Below, in pieces: positions 1 to 9,506 of a stretch of 64,000 bases of DNA; the first letter of the stretch is position 1; the number at the start of each line of letters is the position of its first letter. Location: assembly GCA_001508005.1 (NCBI GenBank), contig LGEZ01000004.1, forward strand, positions 31,787 to 95,786, in the 5' to 3' direction. The stretch comes from Clostridia bacterium 41_269 (GTDB lineage: Bacteria; Bacillota; DTU086). A program made the position numbers and the translations under genes. The notes under the pieces were generated by a model. It was not told the origin of the DNA. It saw nothing but the letters and a program-made list of their open reading frames with translations, and searched no databases.

Positions 1-789
1 GATTACGGCAGCACCATTTTAACATGTACTCCTTCTTATGCTCTGTACATAGCGGAAGTTATGGAAGAAATGGGAGTGGATCCTAAAAAAGACATAAAGT
101 TAAGGTATGGTATTTTTGGAGCTGAGCCCTGGAGTGAAAACATGAGGCAGGAAATAGAGAATAAACTGGATATAACTGCCATTGATATTTACGGACTCAG
201 TGAAGTTATCGGTCCAGGGGTAGCTGTGGAGTGTTTATATAAAAACGGACTTCATATTGCGGAGGATCACTTTATTGTGGAAGTAATTGATCCTGAAACC
301 GGGGAACCGCTGCCCGAAGGAGAAAAAGGGGAGCTGGTTTTCACTTCGCTGACCAAAGAAGGGCTGCCCATAATACGATACAGGACAAGGGATATAGCAA
401 GCATTACCACTGAGCCCTGTCCATGCGGCAGAACCCATGCCCGAATGAGCAGAGTCAGCGGCCGCACTGATGATATGCTTATTATTCGCGGTGTAAATGT
501 ATTCCCATCCCAGATTGAGAACGTTCTTCTGGAGATAGGTTATACGGAACCCCATTACCTTCTAGTGGTTGACCGGGAAAACAATTTGGATGTGCTTACT
601 GTTTGGGTTGAAGTTTCATCTAAGCTTTTTGCCGATGAGGTTAGGAAGCTGGAGCAGTTGGGCAGAAAGATTCAGGAGGAAATCGAATCTGCTTTGGGTA
701 TATCTGTTCGGGTTAAGCTTGTGGAACCCAAAACCATTGAAAGAAGCGAAGGAAAGGCTAAAAGAGTTATTGATAACCGTAAATTTTAA
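1..789 (+). CDS. paaK: phenylacetate-CoA ligase (AMP-forming), 3' part
   Basis: The frame is open to base 1, upstream of the ATG at 61 used by the ORF track, so the gene begins before the window and only about 262 C-terminal residues are seen. Adenylate-forming enzyme features of the PaaK family are visible: [15 protein letters not shown] near the edge, [15 protein letters not shown] and the C-terminal hinge [20 protein letters not shown]. The enzyme activates an aryl acid, typically phenylacetate, to its CoA thioester using ATP in the cytosol. It is followed after 17 bases by a tandem ACT protein. In many anaerobes such ligases sit with indolepyruvate:ferredoxin oxidoreductase genes of amino-acid catabolism; that neighbour would lie outside the window, so the substrate is inferred. 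Confidence 0.9.
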   Translation, partial: DYGSTILTCTPSYALYIAEVMEEMGVDPKKDIKLRYGIFGAEPWSENMRQEIENKLDITAIDIYGLSEVIGPGVAVECLYKNGLHIAEDHFIVEVIDPETGEPLPEGEKGELVFTSLTKEGLPIIRYRTRDIASITTEPCPCGRTHARMSRVSGRTDDMLIIRGVNVFPSQIENVLLEIGYTEPHYLLVVDRENNLDVLTVWVEVSSKLFADEVRKLEQLGRKIQEEIESALGISVRVKLVEPKTIERSEGKAKRVIDNRKF

Positions 790-806
790 GGGGGTGGCCT
801 TTTAAA

Positions 807-1238
807 ATGAAGGTTAATCAAATTTCAGTTTTTTTGGAGAACAAGTCGGGAAGGCTGGCTGCGGTGACAAGAATCCTTGCGGAGAACAATATAAATATTA
901 GAGCTCTTTCCATTGCAGATACTTCTGATTTTGGGATTTTACGGCTTATTGTTGATAAGCCTGATACAGCATTTGAGGTGCTCAAAAAGGAAGGGTTCAG
1001 CGTAAGCCTCACAGAAGTTATCGGAGTAGAAATGCCCGATAGACCCGGTGGACTGGCAGGGGTATTGGATATTCTTGAAAAAAATAATTTTAATATCGAA
1101 TATCTTTACGCATTTATCGGCAGAGGGGATAACGGAGCTTTGGTAATTGTCCGGGTAGAGAGACTGGAAGAAGCAGTAAGGTGCCTTGAGGAGAATGGTG
1201 TAAAGGTTGTAACGGGAGATAGGCTTTATCAGCTTTGA
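807..1238 (+). CDS. tandem ACT-domain protein
   Basis: A 143-residue protein made of two ACT domains (about residues 1-68 and 70-140) with no catalytic domain. Both halves show the ACT pattern of a beta strand, a leucine-rich helix and a second strand: NKSGRLAAVTRILAENNIN in the first and DRPGGLAGVLDILEKNNFN in the second. ACT pairs usually bind amino acids and act as small-molecule sensors. The gene follows paaK closely and precedes hisC, and a GGGGGTGG ribosome site lies just upstream. Its position beside a ligase of aromatic acid metabolism suggests an aromatic amino-acid sensor, but that is inference only. Confidence 0.85.
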   Translation: MKVNQISVFLENKSGRLAAVTRILAENNINIRALSIADTSDFGILRLIVDKPDTAFEVLKKEGFSVSLTEVIGVEMPDRPGGLAGVLDILEKNNFNIEYLYAFIGRGDNGALVIVRVERLEEAVRCLEENGVKVVTGDRLYQL

Positions 1239-1268
1239 TTATCAGTAAGAAATGGGGAGGAATTATTG

Positions 1269-2369
1269 GTGTTTAAAAAGCCTATATGCCGGCAGGAAAT
1301 ACTGGATATTAAGCCCTATGTTCCCGGAAAGCCCATTGAGGAAGTTGAGCGAGAATTTGGGATCAAGCAGGTGATTAAACTTGCTTCCAATGAAAATCCT
1401 CTGGGACCTTCCCCAAAGGCAGTGGAGGCCCTTAAATCAAAAATAAAAGATATTTACATGTATCCTGACGGAAGCTGTTACTACTTAAAGGGTGCCATTG
1501 CGCAAAAATTAGGTGCAGAAGAAGAAAATATTTTGGTGGGTAACGGTTCCGATGAAATAATAAAGCTTATTTCGGAGGCATATCTTTATCCTGGGGATGA
1601 AGTTATAATTCCCAAACCTTCCTTTTCTGAGTATGAATTTGGGGCAAAGGTAATGGGCGGAAAATGCGTTTTTTCACCCCTTAAGGATTTTCGCATTGAT
1701 CTTTTTGATATGCTTGAAAAGCTTACTTCTAAAACAAAAATGATTTATGTGTGCAACCCAAATAACCCAACAGGGACCATAGTTTACCGAGAAGAAGTTG
1801 AGCAGTTTTTAAATGAAGTACCTGATCATATACTGGTTATTTTTGATGAAGCTTATTATGAATATGTGACGGACAGCCACTATCCCCAGACAGTGAATTA
1901 TGTTTTAGAAGGCCGTCCCAATGTGGTGGTTCTTAGGACCTTTTCTAAAATTTATGGGCTTGCGGGCCTTAGGGTAGGCTATGCTGTGGGACCCAGCAGT
2001 GTAATAGCTGATGTAGACAGGGTGAGGGAACCTTTCAATGTCAATATGCTTGCTCAAGCAGCGGCAGTGGCTGCCTTAGAAGATGAAGAACATGTAAAAA
2101 GGAGCTTTGAAATCAACAACGAAGGAAAAAGCTTCCTGTACGATAAATTTGAAAAGTTAGGAATAAAATATTGGCCCACAGAAGCAAACTTTATATGGGC
2201 AGATATTGGGAAGAATGTAAAAGAAGTTTTTCAAGAAATGCTTAGAAAGGGAGTTATTATTAGAACAGGAGATATATTTGGTTATAATACTTTCGTACGG
2301 ATTACAATAGGAACCCCGGAACAAAATAAAAGACTGATAGAGGTTTTGGAAGAAGTTCTTTTAGCCTGA
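1269..2369 (+). CDS. hisC: histidinol-phosphate aminotransferase
   Basis: A class I/II PLP-dependent aminotransferase of about 366 residues, the usual HisC length. Visible signatures are ASNENPLGPSP near the N terminus, CNPNNPTGT, the FDEAYYEY strand and RTFSKIYGLAGLRVGY, whose lysine is the Schiff-base residue for PLP. It would convert histidinol phosphate and 2-oxoglutarate to imidazole-acetol phosphate and glutamate, or serve related aromatic amino-acid transamination, which some HisC proteins do; the paaK/ACT neighbours make the latter plausible. A GGGGAGG site at 1254-1260 gives better spacing to the GTG at 1269 than to the TTG at 1266. Its stop directly abuts the stop of the convergent regulator gene, with no base between. 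Confidence 0.9.
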   Translation: MFKKPICRQEILDIKPYVPGKPIEEVEREFGIKQVIKLASNENPLGPSPKAVEALKSKIKDIYMYPDGSCYYLKGAIAQKLGAEEENILVGNGSDEIIKLISEAYLYPGDEVIIPKPSFSEYEFGAKVMGGKCVFSPLKDFRIDLFDMLEKLTSKTKMIYVCNPNNPTGTIVYREEVEQFLNEVPDHILVIFDEAYYEYVTDSHYPQTVNYVLEGRPNVVVLRTFSKIYGLAGLRVGYAVGPSSVIADVDRVREPFNVNMLAQAAAVAALEDEEHVKRSFEINNEGKSFLYDKFEKLGIKYWPTEANFIWADIGKNVKEVFQEMLRKGVIIRTGDIFGYNTFVRITIGTPEQNKRLIEVLEEVLLA

Positions 2370-3155
2370 TCAGCTCAGCCCAAGAATTTTTCTTATTTTT
2401 TTTGCTTGGGATCTGCTTACGGGAACCTGGCTCCTTTCTTCATCATTTACTATAAGGGTTAAGGTTCCATTGTATTCAGGTATTACTTCCCTGGCTTGTT
2501 TTATATTGACGATATAGGAACGGTGGCAGCGGTGGAAAATATTGGAATCCAATCGTTTTTCCAGCTCTTTTAAAGTGAACCGGGTGAGATATTTGTTTTT
2601 TGCTGTTTTGACAAAGGTATAGTCATCACTTGCAAATACATAAATAATTGAATCCTGATCCAAAAGAAGGGTTTTCCCTTTGTATTCCACAGGAATGAGC
2701 CCCAGGTTTACATGGGGCTTTTCTGTTTCTTCATCCCTTTCGCTCTTTACCCCTTTCTGCTGTTCCCTTCTTTCTGCATACTTAAAAATTTTCTGCATGG
2801 TATGATCAAACCGTTCGGGGTCAATGGGTTTTAGAAGGTAATCCACTGCATTTACCCCAAAGGCGTCAATGGCATATTCATCATAAGCAGTGATAAAAAC
2901 AATAAAAGGTATTCTTTCATTATTTTCCTGAGCGTGTTCATTAAGCTTTTTGGCAAGTTCCAGACCGTTTATTCCAGGCATGTTGATATCCAAGAAAAGC
3001 ACTGAGTAATCAAGAGCTGTTATTAATTCCCAAGCTTCTTGGGAATTTGCTGCTTCTCCTACAATCTGAAGCTTATCTTCATATTTTTCCAGCAGGTATC
3101 GGAGTTCTTGGCGGGCAGGATATTCATCATCTACTATGAGAGCCTTTAACTTCAT
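2370..3155 (-). CDS. LytTR-family response regulator
   Basis: A 261-residue two-domain regulator. Residues 1-130 form a receiver domain, with acidic residues in IVDDEYPA, the phospho-acceptor Asp in VLFLDINMPG, FITAYDEYA and the late lysine in DYLLKPID. Residues 160-258 form a LytTR DNA-binding domain (FHRCHRSYIVNIKQ, VPVSRSQAKKIR). LytTR regulators bind pairs of short direct repeats about 21 bp apart. No sensor kinase is adjacent, so it is an orphan here. It is read divergently from the GerMN gene; a tandem 21-bp repeat in the shared upstream region is a candidate operator (reported separately). Family is clear; the regulon is unknown. Confidence 0.93.
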   Translation of the reverse strand: MKLKALIVDDEYPARQELRYLLEKYEDKLQIVGEAANSQEAWELITALDYSVLFLDINMPGINGLELAKKLNEHAQENNERIPFIVFITAYDEYAIDAFGVNAVDYLLKPIDPERFDHTMQKIFKYAERREQQKGVKSERDEETEKPHVNLGLIPVEYKGKTLLLDQDSIIYVFASDDYTFVKTAKNKYLTRFTLKELEKRLDSNIFHRCHRSYIVNIKQAREVIPEYNGTLTLIVNDEERSQVPVSRSQAKKIRKILGLS

Positions 3156-3199
3156 GAAACTTTCCTCCCGAAATGCTTTTAATAATTAAAACATTCTAT

Positions 3200-3241
3200 T
3201 TTAGTAATATATCCTTTAAATTTAGTAATATATCTTTTAAA
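3200..3241. repeat. two tandem 21-bp direct repeats in a divergent promoter region
   Basis: The unit TTTAGTAATATATCCTTTAAA occurs twice head to tail with a single C/T difference. It lies between the minus-strand LytTR regulator and the plus-strand GerMN gene. LytTR proteins are known to bind two 9-bp direct repeats separated by about 12 bp, giving a 21-bp period, so the spacing fits a regulator binding site. Binding itself is inferred. Confidence 0.7.
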
Positions 3242-3300
3242 GCTTGTATAAGTATTATAGTACCTATCCGTAAAATTATAAAGAGAGGAGAGATAAAAAG

Positions 3301-3894
3301 TTGCTTAGAAGGCTACTTATGGGGTTTCTTATCGCTTTTTTGAGCCTTTTATTGCTTTCAGGTTGTGGAATGCTTGGAAAACAGGTTGAGCCTACAGTTG
3401 AAGCAGAACCTAATTTAGCTTCAGAAAATAGTGCAGTTGTGGAGGAAGGCAGCAGTGAAAATACAGAGGTTCCGGGAGAAACCATTGAAGTTGTCTTATA
3501 TTTTGCAGATCAAGAAGGAAGGAAATTGGTTCCTGAGATTAGAAAAATAAAAAAAGTTGAAGGTTTAGCTAGGGCAGCTATAAATGAACTTATAAAAGGT
3601 CCCAACACAGGCAGCGGTCTTCAGCCCACTATACCCAAGGGCACCGTTCTTAATGATATAAATATTAAAGATGATGGGCTGTGTATTGTTGATTTCAACG
3701 AAAAACTCATTGAAAAAAAATTACAAACAGTTTCAGAAGAGCTTACAGTTTATTCCATTGTTAATACCCTTACCCAATTTCCTACTGTGGATAGGGTAAT
3801 GTTTCGTATAGAAGGACAGGATCCCGACAGCATGGGTAGCGCTATTTTAAGCAGCAGCCCTTTAATAGAAAACAGCAGTCTTATAAAAGAATAG
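3301..3894 (+). CDS. GerMN-domain lipoprotein
   Basis: A 197-residue exported lipoprotein starting with TTG after a GAGAGGAGAG ribosome site. A positively charged start and hydrophobic stretch lead to the lipobox LLLSGC (Cys about residue 22), so it is probably lipid-anchored on the outer face of the membrane. An acidic linker follows. Residues about 60-175 form one GerMN domain (VVLYFADQEGRKLVPEIR, INELIKGPN, GTVLNDINIKDDGLCIVDF). GerMN domains occur in GerM, which contributes to sporulation and germination in Bacillus, and in cell-wall-linked lipoproteins. The next gene is a cell-wall amidase, which supports an envelope role. The exact role is not visible. Confidence 0.88.
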   Translation: MLRRLLMGFLIAFLSLLLLSGCGMLGKQVEPTVEAEPNLASENSAVVEEGSSENTEVPGETIEVVLYFADQEGRKLVPEIRKIKKVEGLARAAINELIKGPNTGSGLQPTIPKGTVLNDINIKDDGLCIVDFNEKLIEKKLQTVSEELTVYSIVNTLTQFPTVDRVMFRIEGQDPDSMGSAILSSSPLIENSSLIKE

Positions 3895-4036
3895 GAATAT
3901 ATTACCACCCCCAATAATTGCTTTTGTTAGAGGAATTCTACCAAAAATCGAGAAAAATTTTTTCAATATAGGGATATAAAACTAAACTTTACTTTTCATA
4001 AAAAAAGTGGAGCAGCTGCCATGGGGGTGGTCTTCT

Positions 4037-5614
4037 ATGTGTCCATTAAATGTAAGGGTAAGAGGCATAATCTTTTGTGCAGTACTATTGCTTGTTTCCA
4101 TTATTGCTTTTCCTGAAAACGCCGGGGCAGTGGGTATAAAGATTTTTGTTGATGGGAAGCAGATCAGTACTGATGTGGAGCCTTACATTGATTCCAATAA
4201 CAGAACCATGGTTCCTTTAAGATTTGTTTCCGAAAGCCTTGGAGCAAAAGTTGATTGGACTCATGGAGAAAAAGAAATTTTGATAACTAAAGATGCTGTT
4301 CAGATCAAATTGTTTTTGGGAAAAGCAGTAATGGAGCGCAACGGTAAAGAAATTAAAATAGATACCGCTCCCGTGTTAAAAAACAGCAGGGCTATGGTGC
4401 CTCTGCGCTTTGTAAGTGAGCGTTTAGGATGTAACGTTAATTGGGATGATGTCCAAAAAGCTGTTTACATTTCAAGTAAAGTTTGTAAAGCTTCATCAGA
4501 GGAAAAAGATGCAGATAAAGAAAACAGCGGATCGGATGGGGGAACTTCGGAAATAAAGCGAGGATACGTTACAGGAAGTATTGTGAATATAAGATCAGGA
4601 CCCGGAACAAATTATTCAATTGTGGGGCAGGTAAGGCAGGGAGCTCCTCTTGTTGTTTATGATGAAAAAGATGGTTGGTATAGGGTGAGTACTACCACCG
4701 GTATAAAGGGATGGATTGCCGGCTGGCTGGTATCCTTATCTGGCGACAGCAGTAGGGGAAGCGGAGGGGGTGGAGATAGGGATGATATCCCAACAGGGAA
4801 TACGGATAATACTACAGCAGCTATTGTAATCGTTGGTTCAGCGAACATTAGGAGTGGCCCCTCAACAAGCTATCCGGTGACAGCAACTTGCTGCAAGGGA
4901 GAAGAGGTTCTTATTCTTGGGGAACAGGACGGATGGTTTAGGGTAAGAAAGGAATCAATAGAAGGATTTATATCAAAAGGGATAGTTGCTGTAAAACAGT
5001 CTCCTAAAAAAGTTTATCCTACTCCTCTTAATGGAAGGATTATAGTAATTGATCCCGGCCATGGTTCAGTTAAGTCAGGCGGACTGGTGGATCCAGGAGC
5101 TGTGGGACCTTCAGGACTTAAAGAAAAAGATGTTGTTCTCATTATTGCTCAACGTGCGGGAGAAATTCTTTCTTCTAAGGGAGCAACGGTGATATATACT
5201 AGAACGGATGACACTTATATGGGGCTGTCCCAAAGAGCTGAATTGGCCAACAATTATGGAGCTGATGTGTTTGTAAGCATACATTGTAATGCCAGCTTGA
5301 GTACAGAGGTTCAAGGAACATCAACGTATTATTATGTATCATTGAGCATGACGCAGGATAAGATAGATGCACGAAGAAAACTTGCAGCTCTTGTTCAGGA
5401 AGAACTTGTAAAAGAGTTGGGAAGAAAAAATCTTGGGTTGAAAGAAGGCAACTTTTTGGTTCTGCGAAATACAACTATGCCCTCAATACTTGTGGAAACA
5501 GCTTTTATATCCAATCCCACTGAAGAAAGGCTTTTGGCAGATCCCAGTTTCTGTAGACGTGCTGGAGAAGCTATTGCAAGGGGTATAATTAGATATTTTG
5601 AAACTGAATCATAA
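4037..5614 (+). CDS. N-acetylmuramoyl-L-alanine amidase with stalk and SH3b domains
   Basis: A secreted wall hydrolase of about 525 residues. The track begins at GTG 4007, but the GGGGGTGG site at 4023-4030 points to ATG 4037. Order of parts: signal peptide ending near ENAGA; a copper-amine-oxidase-N-like domain with two MVPLRFVSE repeats; two bacterial SH3 domains (VNIRSGPGTNY and ANIRSGPSTSY); a short Ser/Gly linker; and a C-terminal Amidase_3 domain. Zinc ligands are visible in IDPGHG, the Glu of GLKEKD and SIHCNAS, with the catalytic Glu in ILVETAFISN. It cleaves the bond between MurNAc and the stem peptide. SH3b domains probably tether it to peptidoglycan. It follows the GerMN lipoprotein by about 140 bases. 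Confidence 0.93.
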   Translation: MCPLNVRVRGIIFCAVLLLVSIIAFPENAGAVGIKIFVDGKQISTDVEPYIDSNNRTMVPLRFVSESLGAKVDWTHGEKEILITKDAVQIKLFLGKAVMERNGKEIKIDTAPVLKNSRAMVPLRFVSERLGCNVNWDDVQKAVYISSKVCKASSEEKDADKENSGSDGGTSEIKRGYVTGSIVNIRSGPGTNYSIVGQVRQGAPLVVYDEKDGWYRVSTTTGIKGWIAGWLVSLSGDSSRGSGGGGDRDDIPTGNTDNTTAAIVIVGSANIRSGPSTSYPVTATCCKGEEVLILGEQDGWFRVRKESIEGFISKGIVAVKQSPKKVYPTPLNGRIIVIDPGHGSVKSGGLVDPGAVGPSGLKEKDVVLIIAQRAGEILSSKGATVIYTRTDDTYMGLSQRAELANNYGADVFVSIHCNASLSTEVQGTSTYYYVSLSMTQDKIDARRKLAALVQEELVKELGRKNLGLKEGNFLVLRNTTMPSILVETAFISNPTEERLLADPSFCRRAGEAIARGIIRYFETES

Positions 5615-5732
5615 AATATGAAAAATAATAGTAAGCCACTGCTTTTCTTTTATTGACTGTAATTTTACTAAAGACTAAAATTATTAAAATAGATTGAAAA
5701 AGTAAATTTTTTATGAGGAGATGCTGTAGGGT

Positions 5733-6254
5733 TTGATACCCATATTGGGTGCTGTTTTGATATTTCTGGCACGGGTAGTCGATGTTTCCGTTGGTACCAT
5801 AAGAATAATTCTTTTGGTGCGGGGTAAGCGTTTTGCTGCAGGATTTTTGGGATTTATTGAAGCACTGGTGTACATTTTTGCTCTTGGTTTTGTAATTAAC
5901 AAACTTGATAGTCTGTTAAATATCATTGCCTACTGTTTAGGTTTTGCTGCAGGTAACGTTTTGGGCAGTTATATAGAAGAAAGAATGGCAATGGGGTATA
6001 CCACTGTTCAGGTTATTACGCTGTCAAGACCCAGGGAGCTCTGTGTTCGCTTAAGGGAACTGGGTTACGGTGTTACTGTATGGGAAGGTGAAGGCAGGGA
6101 AGGAAGAAGGTTGGTTTTAAATATCATCTTGAAGAGAAAAGATCTGCCCGATCTTTTAAAAATAATTGGAGAATGGGATTTTAAAGCTTTTGTTACCATT
6201 CTTGATGCCAGAGCCACAAAGGGAGGCATTTTAACTGTAAGTGGAACAAAATAA
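5733..6254 (+). CDS. UPF0316 / DUF2179-type membrane protein
   Basis: A 173-residue protein with three predicted membrane helices in the first 85 residues (PILGAVLIFLARVVDVSVGTIRI; FLGFIEALVYIFALGFVI; LLNIIAYCLGFAAGNVLGSYIEE) and a soluble C-terminal domain resembling DUF2179. The pattern RVVDVSVGTIR and the GSYIEE end of the membrane part match UPF0316 proteins of Bacillota. No biochemical function is established for the family. No good ATG is available: the in-frame ATG at 5721 runs into a stop, so the TTG at 5733 is chosen, with a weak ribosome site. Neighbours are an amidase and murI, with no clear functional link. Confidence 0.85.
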   Translation: MIPILGAVLIFLARVVDVSVGTIRIILLVRGKRFAAGFLGFIEALVYIFALGFVINKLDSLLNIIAYCLGFAAGNVLGSYIEERMAMGYTTVQVITLSRPRELCVRLRELGYGVTVWEGEGREGRRLVLNIILKRKDLPDLLKIIGEWDFKAFVTILDARATKGGILTVSGTK

Positions 6255-6343
6255 GAAGAATAGTGCCTTTCTTTTTTTTTTGATCAGTTTGATAAAAATA
6301 ATCCAAAAACATTAAGGAAAAATTGAAAAGGAGACGGACTGAA

Positions 6344-7207
6344 GTGGTTCTTGGAAGTAAAGAAGCATCCAAGCCTATTGGAATGTTTGATTCCGGAGTG
6401 GGAGGGCTTTCCATTGCTTTGGAACTGCTAAAACAGCTCCCAGGAGAAAGAATTATATATTTTGGAGATACAGCCAATGTACCCTATGGAGAAAAAAGTG
6501 AATCTCAGCTCATAGCCCTGGCAGATAGGATTACCTTTTTTTTGGTGCAGAAAGGGGTAAAGGCAGTGGTTGATGCCTGCAATTCCACTTCTTCTGTGGC
6601 TTTGGACTATCTTAAGGAACGGTATGAACTGCCCATTATAGGTGTTATAGAGCCGGGGGTAAGGGAAGCTATAGAACGGACAAAAAACGGCAGAATTGGA
6701 GTTATTGCTACTACTGCTACCATTATGAGCTCTGCTCATAAAAGGGCTGCCCAAAAGCTGGACCCTTCTGTAAAGGTGTTTGGTCAGGCATGTCCCAAGT
6801 TTGTTCCTCTGGTTGAAGCGGGAAAGGTTTCGTGTAAAGAGGCAGAAAATGCATGTTTTGAATATTTGATGCCTCTTGTAAAAAAGAGAATAGACACATT
6901 GATTCTCGGCTGTACCCATTATCCTTTTTTGATTCCAGTTATAAGAAGAATTGTAGGGCCGGAGGTGGCAATTGTTGATCCTGCTGTGGGCACCATTAGG
7001 GAATTAAAAGAAATTCTTGAGAAAAAGAACATGAGAAAATTATCCCAACCCACAGGGTTTAAGGAACAGGAATATTATGTAAGTGGTGATCCTATCCTTT
7101 TTAAAGAAGTGGGCGAAAAACTTATAGGAACTTCTTTGGGAAGAGTTTTTCGCGTTGCAATAGATGATAAAATAATAGAAAATATAAAAAATGGAAGTGC
7201 AGGGTAA
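6344..7207 (+). CDS. murI: glutamate racemase
   Basis: About 287 residues, normal for MurI, which interconverts L- and D-glutamate for peptidoglycan. Visible motifs are IGMFDSGVGGLS near the start, the first catalytic cysteine in VVDACNSTSS, GDTANVPYGEKS, and the second catalytic cysteine in LILGCTHYPFL. The track starts at TTG 6323, but an AAAGGAGA site lies inside that extension and is correctly spaced for GTG 6344, so the shorter form is preferred. The first cysteine is followed by NST rather than the more common NTA, a mild variation. It is the second wall-related gene of this segment after the amidase. Confidence 0.95.
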   Translation: MVLGSKEASKPIGMFDSGVGGLSIALELLKQLPGERIIYFGDTANVPYGEKSESQLIALADRITFFLVQKGVKAVVDACNSTSSVALDYLKERYELPIIGVIEPGVREAIERTKNGRIGVIATTATIMSSAHKRAAQKLDPSVKVFGQACPKFVPLVEAGKVSCKEAENACFEYLMPLVKKRIDTLILGCTHYPFLIPVIRRIVGPEVAIVDPAVGTIRELKEILEKKNMRKLSQPTGFKEQEYYVSGDPILFKEVGEKLIGTSLGRVFRVAIDDKIIENIKNGSAG

Positions 7208-7237
7208 TTAATTTATTTTAATTGGGGGTATAAGGTT

Positions 7238-7999
7238 ATGAGGATACAGGTATTGGGTTGTTGGGCTCCATATCCCCGTGCCGACCAGGCCTGTTCTGGA
7301 TATCTTCTTAGTGCAGGAGGTAAAAATATACTTTTGGATTTGGGACATGGTGCTTTTGGGAAACTTGTTAATGTATTTAATTATTTACAGCTGGATGCTG
7401 TTTTTATTTCCCACCTTCACATGGATCACTGTGCTGATCTCAGTTGCCTGCGCCATGCCATTTTAGGCTGCAGAAGGCTTGGTAAAATTGATGATAATTG
7501 GAAACTACCCCTTTTTATTCCAAAGGAGCCGCAGCAGATGTTTGAAATTTTCAGTGACTATAATGATGTTTTTGAAATTACTCCTATAGACAGTTTCCTT
7601 AGTGGGCAGAATATAAAAATGGGGAGTGCAGCTCTTGATTTCCTTTCCGTTGAACATCCCATTCCCACATATGGAATAAAGGTTCTGGATGAGGAAGAGG
7701 GTAAAAAGTTCGTGTATTCTTCAGACACAGCTTATATGGAAGAACTAGTTGATTTTGCAAAAGAAGCGGATATTTTTCTTTGTGAGGCCAGCTTGCTGGA
7801 AAGGGATTCTCAGTATATTGATAAAGGACATCTTACTTCTAAATTAGCTGGAAAATTAGCAGAAGAAGCTCAAGTTAGGAAGCTTATTTTAACTCACTTC
7901 TGGCCGGAATATAATTTAAAAGATCTGACAGCTGAGGCAGAAGAGACTTTTACCGGACAGCTGGAAACTGCAGAGCAGTTTAAGGTATACTCATGTTAA
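7238..7999 (+). CDS. MBL-fold metallo-hydrolase
   Basis: A 253-residue metallo-beta-lactamase-fold protein. The HxHxDH metal motif is present as FISHLHMDHCADL near residue 68. Further metal ligands are likely in VEHPIPTYG, YSSDTAYMEE and ILTHFWPEY. The overall pattern resembles the RNase Z-like and YhfI-type hydrolases of Bacillota. The substrate cannot be read from the sequence. It lies between murI and rph with spacings of about 30-40 bases and a GGGGGTAT ribosome site, so it is probably co-transcribed. The rph neighbour would fit an RNA or nucleotide substrate, but this is only suggestive. Confidence 0.88.
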   Translation: MRIQVLGCWAPYPRADQACSGYLLSAGGKNILLDLGHGAFGKLVNVFNYLQLDAVFISHLHMDHCADLSCLRHAILGCRRLGKIDDNWKLPLFIPKEPQQMFEIFSDYNDVFEITPIDSFLSGQNIKMGSAALDFLSVEHPIPTYGIKVLDEEEGKKFVYSSDTAYMEELVDFAKEADIFLCEASLLERDSQYIDKGHLTSKLAGKLAEEAQVRKLILTHFWPEYNLKDLTAEAEETFTGQLETAEQFKVYSC

Positions 8000-8036
8000 A
8001 AGAAAAACTTAGAAAAAATTATGTAACAGGGGAAAG

Positions 8037-8834
8037 ATGGGTATGGAGGAATTAAGCCACAAGGAGAAAAAGGTAGAAAGGATTGGAAATAGGCCCTTTG
8101 ATGCCATAAGGCCTGTTAAAATAATCCGGAATTTTATCAGTTATGCCGAGGGTTCTGTACTTATAGAAATGGGAAACACTAAAGTGATATGTACGGCTAC
8201 TGTTGAGGAAAAGGTTCCATCCTTTTTAAAGGGTGAAGGTATGGGTTGGATTACAGCAGAATATTCCATGCTGCCCAGGTCCACTAGGGAAAGGACTGTT
8301 AGGGAAGCAGCAAAAGGAAGGGTTGGAGGAAGAACTCATGAAATACAGCGTTTGATAGGCCGTTCTCTCAGATCAGTGGTTGATCTTACTGTTTTAGGAG
8401 AAAGAACACTACGGATTGACTGCGATGTTATTCAAGCTGATGGGGGTACAAGGACGGCTTCCATAACGGGCAGTTTTATTGCAATGGTGGATGCTCTGGA
8501 ATATTTGAGAGAAGGAGAGTTAATATCCCACCTGCCGGTAAATGATTTTATGGCGGCAGTGAGTGTTGGAAAGGTTGATGGTGAAATTATGCTGGACCTG
8601 TGTTTTGAAGAGGATTCCAGAGCTCAGGTGGATATGAATGTGGTTATGACAGGGAAAGGGAAAATTGTCGAAATTCAGGGCACTGCTGAGCAGGAACCCT
8701 TTGAACGTTCTGAGTTGGATAAAATGCTTGAAATTGCTTCCAAAGGTATAAAGGAGCTTATAGATATTCAAAAAGAAGTTTTGGGTTCCACAGCCCAAAG
8801 GATTGGTCAGGTGATAAAATGCGAAAGCTTGTAA
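8037..8834 (+). CDS. rph: ribonuclease PH
   Basis: A 265-residue phosphorolytic 3'-5' exoribonuclease that trims tRNA 3' ends using phosphate. Family signatures are [11 protein letters not shown] at the start, [41 protein letters not shown] (RNA and phosphate-binding arginines), [11 protein letters not shown] and [20 protein letters not shown]. Length is slightly above the usual 240-255. The 3' end overlaps rdgB by 16 bases, a pairing common in Bacillota. A second in-frame ATG at 8043 gives more normal spacing to the AGGGGA site, so the start may be two codons later. Confidence 0.96.
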   Translation: MGMEELSHKEKKVERIGNRPFDAIRPVKIIRNFISYAEGSVLIEMGNTKVICTATVEEKVPSFLKGEGMGWITAEYSMLPRSTRERTVREAAKGRVGGRTHEIQRLIGRSLRSVVDLTVLGERTLRIDCDVIQADGGTRTASITGSFIAMVDALEYLREGELISHLPVNDFMAAVSVGKVDGEIMLDLCFEEDSRAQVDMNVVMTGKGKIVEIQGTAEQEPFERSELDKMLEIASKGIKELIDIQKEVLGSTAQRIGQVIKCESL

Positions 8835-9415
8835 TTGCTTCCAGAAATAAGGGAAAAATTTCTGAGCTCAAAGAACTTTTAAAAGAATATAATTTTGAAA
8901 TTCTATCCCTTGATGATTACCCTGAAATTCCCGAAATCAAAGAAACTGGTAAATCTTTTAAGGAAAACGCACTGATTAAGGCCCGAATTGCTGCTCAAGA
9001 AACAGGTTGTTTGGCTCTAGCTGATGATTCTGGGCTTGAAGTGGATGCATTAGGCGGTGCTCCTGGAATTTATTCTTCCAGATTTGCTGGTCCCAATAAA
9101 GATGATGAAGCAAACAATAAAAAGCTTTTGGAGCTGCTGGAGGGAGTGCCCTTTGATAAAAGGACAGCCCGTTTTCGCTGTGTGGTAGCAGCTGTGGATC
9201 CCCAGGGAATTGAGATCACTACGGAAGGAGTATGTGAGGGAAAAATTGGATTTGAGCCTAAGGGCAGTTTTGGATTTGGTTATGATCCCATATTTATTGT
9301 TGATGGATATGGTTTGACTATGGCTGAACTTAAGCCGGAGATTAAAAATAGAATCAGCCATAGGGCAAAGGCTTTTAAAAAAATAGCGGCTGTATTGAAA
9401 GGATTATTGGATTAA
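8819..9415 (+). CDS. rdgB: XTP/dITP diphosphatase
   Basis: A 198-residue HAM1/RdgB-family nucleotide pyrophosphatase that removes non-canonical purine nucleotides (XTP, ITP, dITP) before they enter nucleic acids. The signature [15 protein letters not shown] binds the nucleotide; [12 protein letters not shown] and the end motif [12 protein letters not shown] are also present, as is [26 protein letters not shown]. It starts inside the end of rph, indicating translational coupling. The downstream 144 bases hold no terminator I can support and lead to a strong tRNA promoter. Confidence 0.96.
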   Translation: MRKLVIASRNKGKISELKELLKEYNFEILSLDDYPEIPEIKETGKSFKENALIKARIAAQETGCLALADDSGLEVDALGGAPGIYSSRFAGPNKDDEANNKKLLELLEGVPFDKRTARFRCVVAAVDPQGIEITTEGVCEGKIGFEPKGSFGFGYDPIFIVDGYGLTMAELKPEIKNRISHRAKAFKKIAAVLKGLLD

Positions 9416-9506
9416 AATTGGGGCACAATAAAAGAGAATTTCAAAAAATTTAAAAAATGATTTGGGATTGTGCTTAAGGCTCATTAATGGTATAATAAAT
9501 TAGAGC

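Noticed and set aside
569-805. 78-residue ORF in another frame at the end of paaK
   Set aside because: It overlaps a clear coding region and shows no independent features.
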